Positions 6,029-13,434 of a stretch of 38,032 nucleotides of DNA are shown here, piece after piece. This stretch comes from Geothrix sp. GTDB taxonomy: Bacteria > Acidobacteriota > Holophagae > Holophagales > Holophagaceae. Every line of letters begins with the position of its first letter. The first letter of the stretch is position 1. The DNA lies in contig JAUXSE010000003.1 in assembly GCA_030681515.1 (NCBI GenBank), positions 1 through 38,032 on the forward strand, given 5' to 3'. The notes beneath the pieces were generated by a model. It was not told the DNA's origin and made no database searches. It worked only from the letters and a program-made list of their open reading frames with translations. The translations under genes and the position numbers were made by a program.

Positions 6029-6092
6029 CCCGGCGGGCCGCTGCCGCCGGGGGCTCGGGCCCCGACGATGCGATCCCCATGGGCCTGCGACC
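6029..6092. repeat. 64-bp dispersed repeat, copy B
   Basis: This is identical to 4522-4585 except for one base. It follows the GGCGGGGGG/CCCCCCGCC hairpin at about 5997-6020. No gene covers it. Confidence 0.9.
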
Positions 6093-6135
6093 CGCCAACG
6101 ATCACCGCCCCGGGGAAGCCTGCAAAGCGCAGCGA

Positions 6136-6176
6136 CCCTCAAGACGGAGGGCTCCCTCTGGGAGGCCGCCTTGAGG
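6136..6176 (-). terminator. Hairpin downstream of the HigBA-like pair
   Basis: CCCTCAAG (6136-6143) pairs with CTTGAGGG (6169-6176), and GGCTCCC/GGGAGGCC pairs inside. It lies about 80 bases after the antitoxin stop. There is no clear U-run, so a role in termination is a guess. Confidence 0.35.
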
Positions 6177-6254
6177 GCTTGCGGGCTTCACCCGGAGGCG
6201 CAGCATCCTCGCCTGGACGGGAATGGAGCGAGCGATTCTCACGCGGGGATAGCC

Positions 6255-6566
6255 CTATCGGGTGATGGCGGCGGCGACCATTTCGCGAGTACCACCCAGG
6301 CCCAGGATCGAGCGGATGAGTAGGTCCACCGTGACGGTTTTGTCGGCCAATTCCATCTTCGCCACGCGAGATTGGCTGGAATGAAGGCGCTTCGCGGCTT
6401 CCACTTGGGATAGATGCTGATCGACCCTGCGTTCTCGTAACGTGGCAGCGAGAGCAACCTTCATGTCAATAAAGGCCTCGTCCTCGGCGGAGAGGTTGAG
6501 GAACTCCTTGGGAGTGCCGACGACCCAGCCAGCGGATTCTAACTTCGCCTGCTTCGCCCTGTCCAT
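6255..6566 (-). CDS. XRE-family antitoxin (HigA-like)
   Basis: The protein has 103 residues. The centre, TLRERRVDQHLSQVEAAKRL then HSSQSRVAKMELADKTVTVD, is an XRE helix-turn-helix with the L-S-Q-x-E-A-A...S-Q-S-R-V-A-K-x-E pattern seen in antitoxins that pair with RelE/HigB-type toxins. The N-terminal 40 residues (VGTPKEFLNLSAEDEAFIDM) are of the kind found in such antitoxins (phrase DFLGLSPEEEAxIDxK). It starts nine bases after the toxin stop, in toxin-first order as in higBA. It probably binds the toxin and represses the operon. Confidence 0.88.
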   Translation of the reverse strand: MDRAKQAKLESAGWVVGTPKEFLNLSAEDEAFIDMKVALAATLRERRVDQHLSQVEAAKRLHSSQSRVAKMELADKTVTVDLLIRSILGLGGTREMVAAAITR

Positions 6567-6575
6567 GTCGTCCTC

Positions 6576-6941
6576 CTATCGAATCGCTTTGAGATAGCGA
6601 GCCAGCCTCGCTTTGCACTCGTCGATCACAAGCTGGGGTGTTGCTCTGTCCTTCTTCTTGAAGACTTCCAGAATCACGATCGCGTCGGGTTCGATCCGGT
6701 AGATGATTCGCCAGATCTTGTCCTTGTCGGTAATCCGAAGCTCATGGCAGCGGGTCCCGATCGTCGGCATCGGCCTGGAGTGGGGTAGCTCAAGGAGTAC
6801 GCCTTGTTGGAGTTGCCGCAGCAAAGCTCCAGCTTCTCTCCTCGCCTCTTGGGAAAAGGGAGGGGTGGTGATTGTGTCTCTGAGCCAGATCAAAACCTTG
6901 TCTTCTTTTCTGGCACCATCAGGATATGTCCGATCTGACAT
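6576..6941 (-). CDS. RelE/HigB-like toxin (Gp49 type)
   Basis: The protein has 121 residues. KVLIWLRDTITTPPFSQEAR, then LLRQLQQGVLLELPHSRPMP and CHELRITDKDKIWRIIYRIE, then AIVILEVFKKKDRATPQLVI follow the phage-derived Gp49/HigB-like toxin pattern, in which the L-R-x-x-D...R-I-I-Y-R...F-x-K-K-x core makes the small RNase fold. These toxins cut mRNA on the ribosome. It starts at ATG 6939-6941 with GGAGG ten bases upstream, in an operon with the downstream antitoxin. No defect is visible. Confidence 0.88.
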   Translation of the reverse strand: MSDRTYPDGARKEDKVLIWLRDTITTPPFSQEARREAGALLRQLQQGVLLELPHSRPMPTIGTRCHELRITDKDKIWRIIYRIEPDAIVILEVFKKKDRATPQLVIDECKARLARYLKAIR

Positions 6942-7070
6942 CTTGTCAAAACCTCCTTCTGAAGCGAGAGCCCCCTCTGTGCGCCCGATCCCGTGGAATC
7001 AGAGAGGGCGTCCGCGCAAATCTCTATGCCTTCATCCTGGGGGTTCCAAGAACCTCTCTGCAATCCGTGC

Positions 7071-7113
7071 CTCCGTGGTGGATCCTTCATTTTTGAACGC
7101 GAACCGGTATCAG
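7071..7113. repeat. 43-bp inverted repeat, left copy
   Basis: CTCCGTGGTGGATC to AACCGGTATCAG matches the reverse complement of 11141-11183 at about 36 of 44 aligned positions, including 12 identical bases at the AACCGGTATCAG end. The pair brackets the DUF4143 ATPase and the ABC exporter genes. The upstream CTCTCTGCAATCCGTGC looks like more degenerate copies of the same CTCCGTG word. Confidence 0.7.
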
Positions 7114-7152
7114 GACCCATCAGCCGGTCTGAGCCGCCGGGAGGCGGGGGGC
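7110..7152. repeat. Direct repeat of about 45 bp, copy 2
   Basis: This is the second copy of 5962-6007. Here the BrnA-type frame reads RTHQPV and then a TGA, probably the original end of that gene. It abuts the DUF4143 ATPase stop codon at 7154 and overlaps the end of the 43-bp inverted repeat by a few bases. Confidence 0.8.
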
Positions 7153-7153
7153 T

Positions 7154-8404
7154 TCAGGTGCCGGGGGCCACTCCCCAGAGCGCCTGGATGGGCAGGGCCC
7201 ACAACCCTTTCCCGAAGGGCAGGATCTCCCGGCCCCCATAGAGCACCACGCCACAGCGCAGGCGGTCGCTCACGGCGGCCTGAAGGGCGCGCAGCCCCTT
7301 GAAGTCGGCTTCGGACAGGCTGAGGCCGGCCTTCACCTCGACGCCCACCAGTTCCCGCCGGCGGTTCTCCAGAACGATATCCACTTCCAGTCCGGCGCTG
7401 GTGCGCATGTGGTAGAGGCTGGGCCGAGCCTGGGACCAGGCCACCAGCTTGGTCAGCTCCATGACCGCGAAGTTCTCGACCACAGGGCCAAAAGGGGTGG
7501 GGTGGTGATCGAGCGTTCCGGGGTCGAGGCCCAGGAGGTACCCGAGGAGACCGGCATCGTTGACGTAGAGCTTCGGGGTCTTGGCGAGGCGCTTGCCCAG
7601 GTTCTCGAACCAGGGTGGGAGCTGCTTCACCAGGTAGAGGCGCTCGAAGAGGGTCAGGTACCGCTTCAAGGTCACCTGGTTCAGGCCCAGGGTCCGGCCG
7701 AGGTCGGCCAGGTTCAGGGGGCTGCCCACCCGGAGGGCCACGGACTGGAGCAGGCGGGGCAGCGCGGCCACCCCCTCGATGGCCGCAAGGTCGCGCAGAT
7801 CCCGTTGGATCAGGGTGGTCAGGTAGGCCTCGAACCAGCGCGTGCGCGCGCTGTGGCGTTTCCGGGCCACGGCCTCCGGGTACCCGCCGGCCAGCACCCG
7901 CTCTCGCAGGTCGCGGCGATCCAGCTTCGCGACGATCAGGCGCTGGGGCTCTCCCTGGAAGCAGGCGTCCACGAACCCGGATTCCACGCCATCGAGTTCC
8001 GACTGGGCGAGGGGCCACAGGGTGAGGATCTCCATCCTGCCGGCGAGACTCTCCGCGACCTTCGGGAGGGTGAGGATGTTGGCCGACCCGGTGATCAGGA
8101 AGCGCCCGGGAATCCGATGGCGATCCACCGAGGCCTTGATGGGCAGCAGCAGCTCGGGGGCGCGTTGGATCTCGTCCAGGACGGCGCGTTCCCCCATGGA
8201 GGCGATGAAGCCTTCGGGATCGGCCTTGGCCGCGCCGAGCGTCCCCAGATCGTCGAAGGTCCGGAAGACCACCGCAGGGGCATCGTTTCCCAGGTGGGCC
8301 TGCACCAAGGTGCTCTTGCCGGTTTGCCGGGCACCGGCCAGGAAGACGACCGGTGTATCTTCCAGGGCAGCGCCGAGATTGGCGGCGAGAGATCTTGAAT
8401 ACAT
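7154..8404 (-). CDS. AAA-type ATPase with DUF4143 domain
   Basis: The protein has 416 residues. FLAGARQTGKSTLVQ is the Walker A motif near residue 20, RAVLDEIQRAPELL the Walker B region and FLITGSANIL the sensor region. The second half (AGGYPEAVARK, LAIEGVAALPRLLQSVALRV, NDAGLLGYLLG, VDIVLENRR, GVEVKAG) is the DUF4143 domain with its nuclease-like fold. These proteins are widespread and poorly understood, with proposed regulatory or defence-like roles. I start at ATG 8402-8404 because a good promoter ends seven bases upstream. ATG 8444-8446 has AGGAG but would add 14 AT-rich codons across the promoter. Confidence 0.87.
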   Translation of the reverse strand: MYSRSLAANLGAALEDTPVVFLAGARQTGKSTLVQAHLGNDAPAVVFRTFDDLGTLGAAKADPEGFIASMGERAVLDEIQRAPELLLPIKASVDRHRIPGRFLITGSANILTLPKVAESLAGRMEILTLWPLAQSELDGVESGFVDACFQGEPQRLIVAKLDRRDLRERVLAGGYPEAVARKRHSARTRWFEAYLTTLIQRDLRDLAAIEGVAALPRLLQSVALRVGSPLNLADLGRTLGLNQVTLKRYLTLFERLYLVKQLPPWFENLGKRLAKTPKLYVNDAGLLGYLLGLDPGTLDHHPTPFGPVVENFAVMELTKLVAWSQARPSLYHMRTSAGLEVDIVLENRRRELVGVEVKAGLSLSEADFKGLRALQAAVSDRLRCGVVLYGGREILPFGKGLWALPIQALWGVAPGT

Positions 8405-8411
8405 GTTTGAT

Positions 8412-8439
8412 AATATACCACCAAATGTTATATTTTCAA
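8412..8439 (-). promoter_or_regulatory. Promoter of the DUF4143 ATPase, possibly leaderless
   Basis: On the minus strand TTGAAA (8434-8439), 16 bases, then TATATT (8412-8417) is close to the sigma-70 consensus. The ATG lies seven bases after the -10, where transcription would begin, so translation may start on a leaderless message. This AT-rich patch is unlike anything nearby. An imperfect inverted repeat (AATATAACA / GGTATATTAT) overlaps the boxes and could be an operator. Confidence 0.65.
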
Positions 8440-8561
8440 CCACCATGAAATGCTCCTGGTCCGCTTTCCAGTTGTCCCGGGTGCCCGCGATGTGCGATAG
8501 GTGATGGGGTGGCGGGCCCACCTGCGCTGCGCGGCCCGCGATCCCTCTGGAGACTGACCCC

Positions 8562-9461
8562 ATGGACCATGTCATTTCGACCCAGGGCCTGACCCGGCGC
8601 TACGGGGCCCGGACGGTGGTGGCGGGGCTGGATCTGCAGGTGCGAACCCAAGCCATCACGGGCTTCCTGGGGCCCAACGGCGCGGGCAAGACCACCACCA
8701 TCTCCCTGCTGCTGGGGCTGCTCCAGGCCCATGCGGGCAGCGCCGAGGTGCTGGGTCTTCCCCCCGGTGACCCCGCGGCCCTGGCCCAGATCGGGGCCCT
8801 GGTGGAATCACCGTCGCTGTACGACCACCTCACGGGTCTGGAGAACCTCGATATCACGCGGCTCATGCGCGATCTGCCCCGGGTGGAGCTGGACCGGGTG
8901 CTGAAGCTGGTGGACCTGGCCCGGGACGCCCGGCGCCCCGTGCGGGAGTATTCCCTGGGCATGCGGCAGCGCCTGGGTGTGGCTCTGGCCCTGATGGGAC
9001 AGCCCCGCCTGCTCATCCTGGACGAGCCCACCAATGGCCTGGATCCCGCGGGCATCCAGGATATGCGCGAGCTCATCCGCAGCCTGCCGAAGGAAACCGG
9101 CGCCTCGGTGTTCCTCTCCAGCCACCAGCTGGCGGAGGTGGAACAGGTGGCCGACGATCTGGTGGTCATCCACCAGGGGCGGCTGCGGTACCAGGGCCCC
9201 ACCGAAGGGCTGGGCTCCGGTTCCGGGGAGCAGACCGAGATCATGGCGCGGGTGGGCGATGCCGCCCGGGCCCAGGGCGCCCTGCGCCTGCTGGGCTTCT
9301 CCACCCGGGAAGCCGAAGGCCGGGTCTGGATCCAGGCCCCGGCCGCGGAAGCCCCCCGCATCGCCGCCTGCCTGGTGGGGGAAGGCTGCGCCCTGTACGA
9401 GCTGGCCCCCCACAAGGCGAATCTGGAGGCGCGCTTCCTGGCCCTGCTGGAGGAGGCATGA
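8562..9461 (+). CDS. ABC transporter ATP-binding protein (BcrA/CcmA-like)
   Basis: The protein has 299 residues. GPNGAGKTTT is Walker A (about residues 44-53), YSLGMRQRLGVA the signature motif, LLILDEPTNGLD Walker B and LSSHQLAEVE the switch histidine. The layout and the C-terminal extension after residue 220 fit ABC-2 exporters of the bacitracin or lantibiotic self-protection type. GGAG lies nine bases before the ATG. Its stop overlaps the next ATG (ATGA), so it is co-translated with two membrane subunits. The exported substrate is unknown, and no peptide biosynthesis gene is nearby. Confidence 0.93.
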   Translation: MDHVISTQGLTRRYGARTVVAGLDLQVRTQAITGFLGPNGAGKTTTISLLLGLLQAHAGSAEVLGLPPGDPAALAQIGALVESPSLYDHLTGLENLDITRLMRDLPRVELDRVLKLVDLARDARRPVREYSLGMRQRLGVALALMGQPRLLILDEPTNGLDPAGIQDMRELIRSLPKETGASVFLSSHQLAEVEQVADDLVVIHQGRLRYQGPTEGLGSGSGEQTEIMARVGDAARAQGALRLLGFSTREAEGRVWIQAPAAEAPRIAACLVGEGCALYELAPHKANLEARFLALLEEA

Positions 9462-10219
9462 CCTCCCTGGATGCCTTCTTTGCCGCCGAACGGATCAAGT
9501 GGCGCAAGAGCTGGCTGCTGCTCACGGCCCTGCTGGCGCCCCTCTGCCAGACCGGTTTTCTGGCGGTGATCTTCTGGTTTTCGGAAAGCCGGATCCGCAT
9601 GTTCAAGCCGGGCTTCCAGTTCTGGCTGGAGCTGAACTTCGTGACCTGGAACCTGGTGGTCCTGCCCCTGGCCGCGGCCCTGATCTGCGAGCTGTCCTGG
9701 GAGCAGGAGCGGGAGTCGCGGGCCTGGAACCTGCTGCTGATCCAGCCCGTGCCCCGGCACACCCACTACCTGGTGAAGGCCCTCAGTCACCTGGCCCTGC
9801 TGCTGCTGGCCCAGGCGCTGTTCGCGGCCCTGCTGGTCCTGGGCGGTTTCCTGCTCCAGACCAGGGCCGAGCTGCTGATGGGCCCCCTGCCCTGGCCGCT
9901 CTTCGTCCGGTTCGCCGGGTACTCGGTGCTGGCCTCGGTGGCGATGGTGGCCTTCCACACCTGGCTGTCCATGCGCCTTCCCGGCCTCTGGATCGGCCTG
10001 GCGGCGGCCCTGGCGGGCAGCTGGCTCACCCTGCGCCTGGTGGGAACGACGGCCCTGATCCAGCTGCTGCCCTGGGGGCTGTCCGCCTCCATGGCCATCG
10101 TGTTCGAGCGGTGGCGCGTCCTGCCCTGGGCCCTGGTCCCCGGCAGCCTGCTGGTGGCCGCGGCCCTGATCGCGCTGGGAGCCTATGATTTCACGCGGCA
10201 CCGCGAGTCGCGGTCCTGA
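9458..10219 (+). CDS. ABC-2 type permease subunit 1
   Basis: The protein has 253 residues with six hydrophobic stretches. It opens MTSLDAFFAAERIKWRKSWL, and an AERIKWRKSWLLLTALLAP start is typical of ABC2_membrane_4 permeases of bacitracin/lantibiotic-type exporters. ICELSWEQERESRAWNLLLI contains the E-x-x-x-R-x-W-x-x-L-L coupling motif contacting the ATPase. The start overlaps the ATPase stop by four bases. The next subunit begins 10 bases after the stop. It would form the membrane channel together with that subunit. Confidence 0.85.
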   Translation: MTSLDAFFAAERIKWRKSWLLLTALLAPLCQTGFLAVIFWFSESRIRMFKPGFQFWLELNFVTWNLVVLPLAAALICELSWEQERESRAWNLLLIQPVPRHTHYLVKALSHLALLLLAQALFAALLVLGGFLLQTRAELLMGPLPWPLFVRFAGYSVLASVAMVAFHTWLSMRLPGLWIGLAAALAGSWLTLRLVGTTALIQLLPWGLSASMAIVFERWRVLPWALVPGSLLVAAALIALGAYDFTRHRESRS

Positions 10220-10229
10220 GGGGGATGCC

Positions 10230-11144
10230 ATGAACGCCTTCTCCCGACTGCTGGCCGCCGAGGGTCTCAAGCTGCGGCGCTCCGCCGCCCTGCGGCTGGT
10301 CTGGCTGCTGCCCCTGCTGTTCCTGCTCATCGAGTTCACGGCCTTCGAGCGCCCCCTGCTGGGTCTCAAGGCCCTGACGCCCCCGCTCCAGGCCCACCTG
10401 GACACCCTCCAGCTCAAGCTGGTGGTGGCCCTGTGGGGGGGCTTCTTCCACCCCCTGATGCTGGCCCTGCTGCCGGCCCTGATCTTCCGGCCCGAGCACC
10501 GCTTCAAGACCTGGCGCCACCTGCATGCCCTGCCCCTGTCCCGCCGGGGGATCTTCCTGGCCAAGGCCGCCTTCGCCCTGCTGCTGAGCGCGGCCCTGCT
10601 GGCGCTGATCGGCCTGCTGCTCTGGGGGGAACGGACGCTGCTCGGATGGGCGAACCCGGTGCTGGCCCTGCCCTTCCACGGCCTGCGGATGGCGCAGGTG
10701 CTGGGCTGGCTGTGGCTGGGCAGCCTGCCGGTGCTGGGCCTCTACCTGTGGATCTCGGACCGCATCAACAGCCTGGCGGTGCCCGTGGTCTTCGGCCTGG
10801 TGGGCCTGCTGCTCAGCATCGCCCTCACGGGCCAGGAGCAGCCCCAGCCCTGGCGGCGGGATCTCATCCCCTGGGTGCTGCCCTACGCCGCGGCGGAGCA
10901 GGTCGTCCACCAGGGCCCCACCCAGCAGGAGGCGCACCTGGCGGGCACCCTGTTCCAGCCGGAACCGGATGTGCTGCGCCTGCCCAGCGGGAAGAAGATC
11001 AAGACGCGGCAGAACATCCCGGACCACCTGCTCTTTCCGCCCCCGCCGCCCACCCCGGCCTGGGTGCTGGCCGCGTTCAGCCTGGGAGCCGGTGGGGCGC
11101 TGCTCGTCCTGGGCTGGGCCGATGCGAGGCGGAACCGGACCTGA
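10230..11144 (+). CDS. ABC-2 type permease subunit 2
   Basis: The protein has 304 residues, starting at ATG 10230 (MNAFSRLLAAEGLKLRRSAA) after a GGGGG ribosome site. The N-terminal AEGLKLRRSAALRLVWLLPL matches the partner subunit and the coupling motif is FRPEHRFKTWRHLHALPL. It has about six membrane segments, with a larger extracytoplasmic loop around residues 225-270 (EQVVHQGPTQQEAHLAG) before the last one. It completes a three-gene exporter operon. The downstream 43-bp repeat begins right at its stop (11142-11144). Confidence 0.83.
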   Translation: MNAFSRLLAAEGLKLRRSAALRLVWLLPLLFLLIEFTAFERPLLGLKALTPPLQAHLDTLQLKLVVALWGGFFHPLMLALLPALIFRPEHRFKTWRHLHALPLSRRGIFLAKAAFALLLSAALLALIGLLLWGERTLLGWANPVLALPFHGLRMAQVLGWLWLGSLPVLGLYLWISDRINSLAVPVVFGLVGLLLSIALTGQEQPQPWRRDLIPWVLPYAAAEQVVHQGPTQQEAHLAGTLFQPEPDVLRLPSGKKIKTRQNIPDHLLFPPPPPTPAWVLAAFSLGAGGALLVLGWADARRNRT

Positions 11145-11183
11145 TACCGGTTTGCACTCAAAAATAGAGATTCACCACGAGAG
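11141..11183. repeat. 43-bp inverted repeat, right copy
   Basis: This is the reverse-complement partner of 7071-7113 (CTGATACCGGTT and onward). It begins at the stop codon of the last ABC permease gene, as the left copy nearly abuts the stop of the ATPase gene. The rest of the gap to the pilin stop (11184-11262) has only a CCGGGA/TCCCGG hairpin at about 11247-11262. Confidence 0.7.
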
Positions 11184-11262
11184 TTCAGTATGTCTCGCGT
11201 ATTGGCGTAGCCGATACCGAGAGGCCACAGAACCCACGGGGAGACCCGGGAGGGTTCCCGGA

Positions 11263-11715
11263 TCAGTGCAGCCGTTCCAGTTCGGCCCCGCTCTGGTTGG
11301 TCCGGAAGGCCACGGTGGTGACGCTGATGGAGGGATCGAAGGCGGTCAGCCCATAGGCCACGCCGGTGGCGTCAATGGTGACGCTGTAGTTCATCCGGGT
11401 GGCGCCCTGGGGCTGGAAGCCGGGGATCAGGGTGGGGCCCGAGGGATCGCTGCCATCGGCCATCCAGCCGTAGGTGGTGCCGGGCACGCCGTAGAGGCCC
11501 ACTTCGGCCCGGCGGGTCTCCAGGCCCATGCGCAGGACCTGGGTATTGGCGATGGCGTCGCCGATCACCCGGGCCCGCCGCCGCTGGCCCAGGTAGCTGG
11601 GGATGGCGATGGCGCCAAGGATGCCGATGACGGCCAGCACCAGCAGCAGTTCCACCAGGGAGAAGCCGCGGGACCGGGTGGTGCGGGAAGGGATGTAAAA
11701 AAAGGAACGAGACAT
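11263..11715 (-). CDS. Type IV pilin-like protein (second prepilin)
   Basis: The protein has 150 residues. A leader of 17 residues (MSRSFFYIPSRTTRSRG) ends at RG|FSLVELLLVLAVIGI, a prepilin-peptidase site with Glu5 and the hydrophobic helix. The leader is longer than that of PilA. IPSYLGQRRRARVIGDAIAN continues the helix and the globular part is about 90 residues. GGAGG precedes the ATG. It lies 43 bases after pilC on the same strand, so it is the last gene of the pilB-pilT-pilC unit. It could be a minor pilin or an alternative major pilin; the sequence does not decide. Confidence 0.88.
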   Translation of the reverse strand: MSRSFFYIPSRTTRSRGFSLVELLLVLAVIGILGAIAIPSYLGQRRRARVIGDAIANTQVLRMGLETRRAEVGLYGVPGTTYGWMADGSDPSGPTLIPGFQPQGATRMNYSVTIDATGVAYGLTAFDPSISVTTVAFRTNQSGAELERLH

Positions 11716-11758
11716 GGGAGCCTCCGGGGCGTGCCAAGACCTAGCAAGAAGCGTGCGA

Positions 11759-12961
11759 TCAGTCCTTGCCGAACACGTTGGCCAGGTTGAAGATCGGCAT
11801 GTACATGGCCACCACGATGAAGCCGATGATGCCGCCCAGCAGCGCGATCATGACCGGTTCCATGAGGCTGGTGAGGTTGGCCACGGCGTTATCCACCTCG
11901 TCCTCGTAGAAGTCCGCCACCTTGGACAGCATGGCGTCCAGGGCGCCTGTGGCCTCGCCCACGCCCACCATCTGCACCACCATGGGGGGAAACACCTTGG
12001 TCTCGGCCAGGGGGGCGCTGATGCTGCGGCCCTGCTCGACGGCATCCTTGGATTTGAGGATGGCGTTCTGGATGACCATGTTCCCGGCGGTGCGGGCGGT
12101 GATGTCCATGCCTTCGAGGATGGGCACGCCGGAGCTGATGAGGGTGCCCAGGGTGCGGCAGAACCGGGCCACGGCCACCTTGCGCAGCACGTCGCCGATG
12201 ATGGGGATCTTCAGCAGCAGGGAGTCAATCTGCAGCCGCCCGACGGGCACCTTGTAGTACTGGCGCACGCCCACCACGATCAGGACCGTGGCGATGATGA
12301 TGAGCCAGCTGTAGTTGATGAGGGCGCTGGAGATGGCCATGCAGACGATGGTGGGATAGGGCAGTTTGCTGCCCAGGCCGTCATACATGGCCGAGAACAC
12401 GGGGATGACCTTGACCATGATGATGACCACCACGGCGATGGCGATGCTGATGACGGCCACGGGGTAGGTCATGGCGCCCTTGACCTTGGAGGTGAGCTTC
12501 ACGGCCTTTTCGATGTAGCCGGACAGCCGCTGGAGGATCACGTCCAGGATGCCGCCGCTTTCGCCGGCCCCCACCATGTTCACGTAGAGATCGTTGAAGG
12601 CCTTGGGATGCTTGGACAGGGCGGTCTGCAGGGTGGAGCCCTTTTCCACATCCTCCCGGACGGCCTCGATGATGCGCTGGAAGCCCTTGTGGTCCTGCTG
12701 GGCGCCCAGGATTTCGAGGCACTGCACCAGGGGCAGGCCCGCGTCAATCATCACGCTGAACTGCCGGGTGAAGATGGCCAGGGCCTTGGCGGGCACCTTG
12801 CCGAAGGACTTGCCGCCCTGGGCGGCCATGACGCGGACGTTCATGACCTCGATGCCGTTGCGTTTCAGGGTGATGGCGGCGGCATCGCGGGAATCGGAAA
12901 CCAGGACCCCTTCCTGGATCTCCCCCATTCGGTTCTTGCCTTTCCATGCATAAGCGGGCAT
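11759..12961 (-). CDS. pilC: Type IV pilus inner-membrane platform protein PilC
   Basis: The protein has 400 residues, the usual length. It opens MPAYAWKGKNRMGEIQEGVL and has two GspF/PilC repeats: FTRQFSVMIDAGLPLVQCLE (about residues 67-86) and FCRTLGTLISSGVPILEGMD (about 270-290). There are three membrane stretches, including VAVISIAIAVVVIIMVKVIP and MIALLGGIIGFIVVAMYMPI at the end. PilC links the PilB/PilT motors to the pilus base. GAGG lies about six bases before the ATG. The gap to pilT (12962-13434) carries a broken MNT/HEPN pair. Confidence 0.96.
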   Translation of the reverse strand: MPAYAWKGKNRMGEIQEGVLVSDSRDAAAITLKRNGIEVMNVRVMAAQGGKSFGKVPAKALAIFTRQFSVMIDAGLPLVQCLEILGAQQDHKGFQRIIEAVREDVEKGSTLQTALSKHPKAFNDLYVNMVGAGESGGILDVILQRLSGYIEKAVKLTSKVKGAMTYPVAVISIAIAVVVIIMVKVIPVFSAMYDGLGSKLPYPTIVCMAISSALINYSWLIIIATVLIVVGVRQYYKVPVGRLQIDSLLLKIPIIGDVLRKVAVARFCRTLGTLISSGVPILEGMDITARTAGNMVIQNAILKSKDAVEQGRSISAPLAETKVFPPMVVQMVGVGEATGALDAMLSKVADFYEDEVDNAVANLTSLMEPVMIALLGGIIGFIVVAMYMPIFNLANVFGKD

Positions 12962-13031
12962 GCGGACCTCGGCGAAGGGCTGGGAACGGTGGTTGGACTA
13001 GGATAGGCAGGAATGGTCCATCAGGGAAGCC

Positions 13032-13121
13032 TCATTGCCCGGATCGCATCTGTTCGTGGACCAAGACCTCCTGACTTGCCTTGGCCAGCAGGATGCGGAC
13101 TGCTTCAGCCCGCGCGTTCAT
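13032..13121 (-). pseudogene. N-terminal remnant of the HEPN partner of the MNT gene
   Basis: The frame starts at ATG 13119-13121, overlapping the end of the nucleotidyltransferase gene by 17 bases. It gives MNARAEAVRILLAKASQEVL then VHEQMRSGQ and stops at 13032-13034. Helix-rich starts of the MNARAEAxRxLxKAxQ type are typical of HEPN toxins, which follow MNT antitoxins with such overlaps, but the remaining 90 or so residues with the R-x4-6-H motif are gone. I read it as a deleted toxin beside a surviving antitoxin. Confidence 0.55.
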
Positions 13122-13425
13122 ACACCACCTGGCCGTGCCGAGCGGCCTCGAAGAGCGCAGTCCCGGGCTGATCCTTCCAGGTCTCGAACTGCTCGGCATC
13201 CGCGACCATCACATCTACGGGAACCCCAAGGGGACGCAGGCTGGCCCTCAGGCGCACCATCTCGGCCCGCCGGGACTTCAGACCGGTTTCGATCACCAGA
13301 AAGTCCAGGTCGGAATCCTCCCGGGCGGTACCCCTCGCGTAGGATCCAAAGAGGATCACCCGCTGCACAACGGATTGTGCGGCCAACAGCCGGATGGCCT
13401 CCTGGATGGTGTCGTTTGAAATCAC
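13105..13425 (-). CDS. MNT-type minimal nucleotidyltransferase (antitoxin-like)
   Basis: The protein has 106 residues. VILFGSYARGTAREDSDLDF (about residues 24-43) contains the G-S-x-A-R-G-x9-D-x-D motif, and the third Asp is in PVDVMVA. This is the minimal nucleotidyltransferase fold of MntA antitoxins, which add AMP to their HEPN toxin (shown for MntA/HepT of Shewanella). The 3' neighbour is a HEPN start that breaks off after 29 codons. The gene sits between pilT and pilC, which are normally adjacent, and begins 10 bases after the pilT stop. Confidence 0.85.
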   Translation of the reverse strand: MISNDTIQEAIRLLAAQSVVQRVILFGSYARGTAREDSDLDFLVIETGLKSRRAEMVRLRASLRPLGVPVDVMVADAEQFETWKDQPGTALFEAARHGQVVYERAG

Positions 13426-13434
13426 GGTTCCAGC

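Noticed and set aside
8404-8446. Upstream ATG with AGGAG for the DUF4143 ATPase
   Set aside because: The 14 added codons are AT-rich and coincide with -35 and -10 boxes. Kept only as an alternative start.
8470-8520. TTGTCC-N17-CGATAG as a promoter for the ABC exporter
   Set aside because: Too far from consensus to list as a feature, although some promoter must lie in this gap.
8600-10564. A long minus-strand frame opposite the ABC exporter genes
   Set aside because: It is Arg/Ser/Gln-rich without motifs, and the opposite strand has intact Walker and permease motifs.
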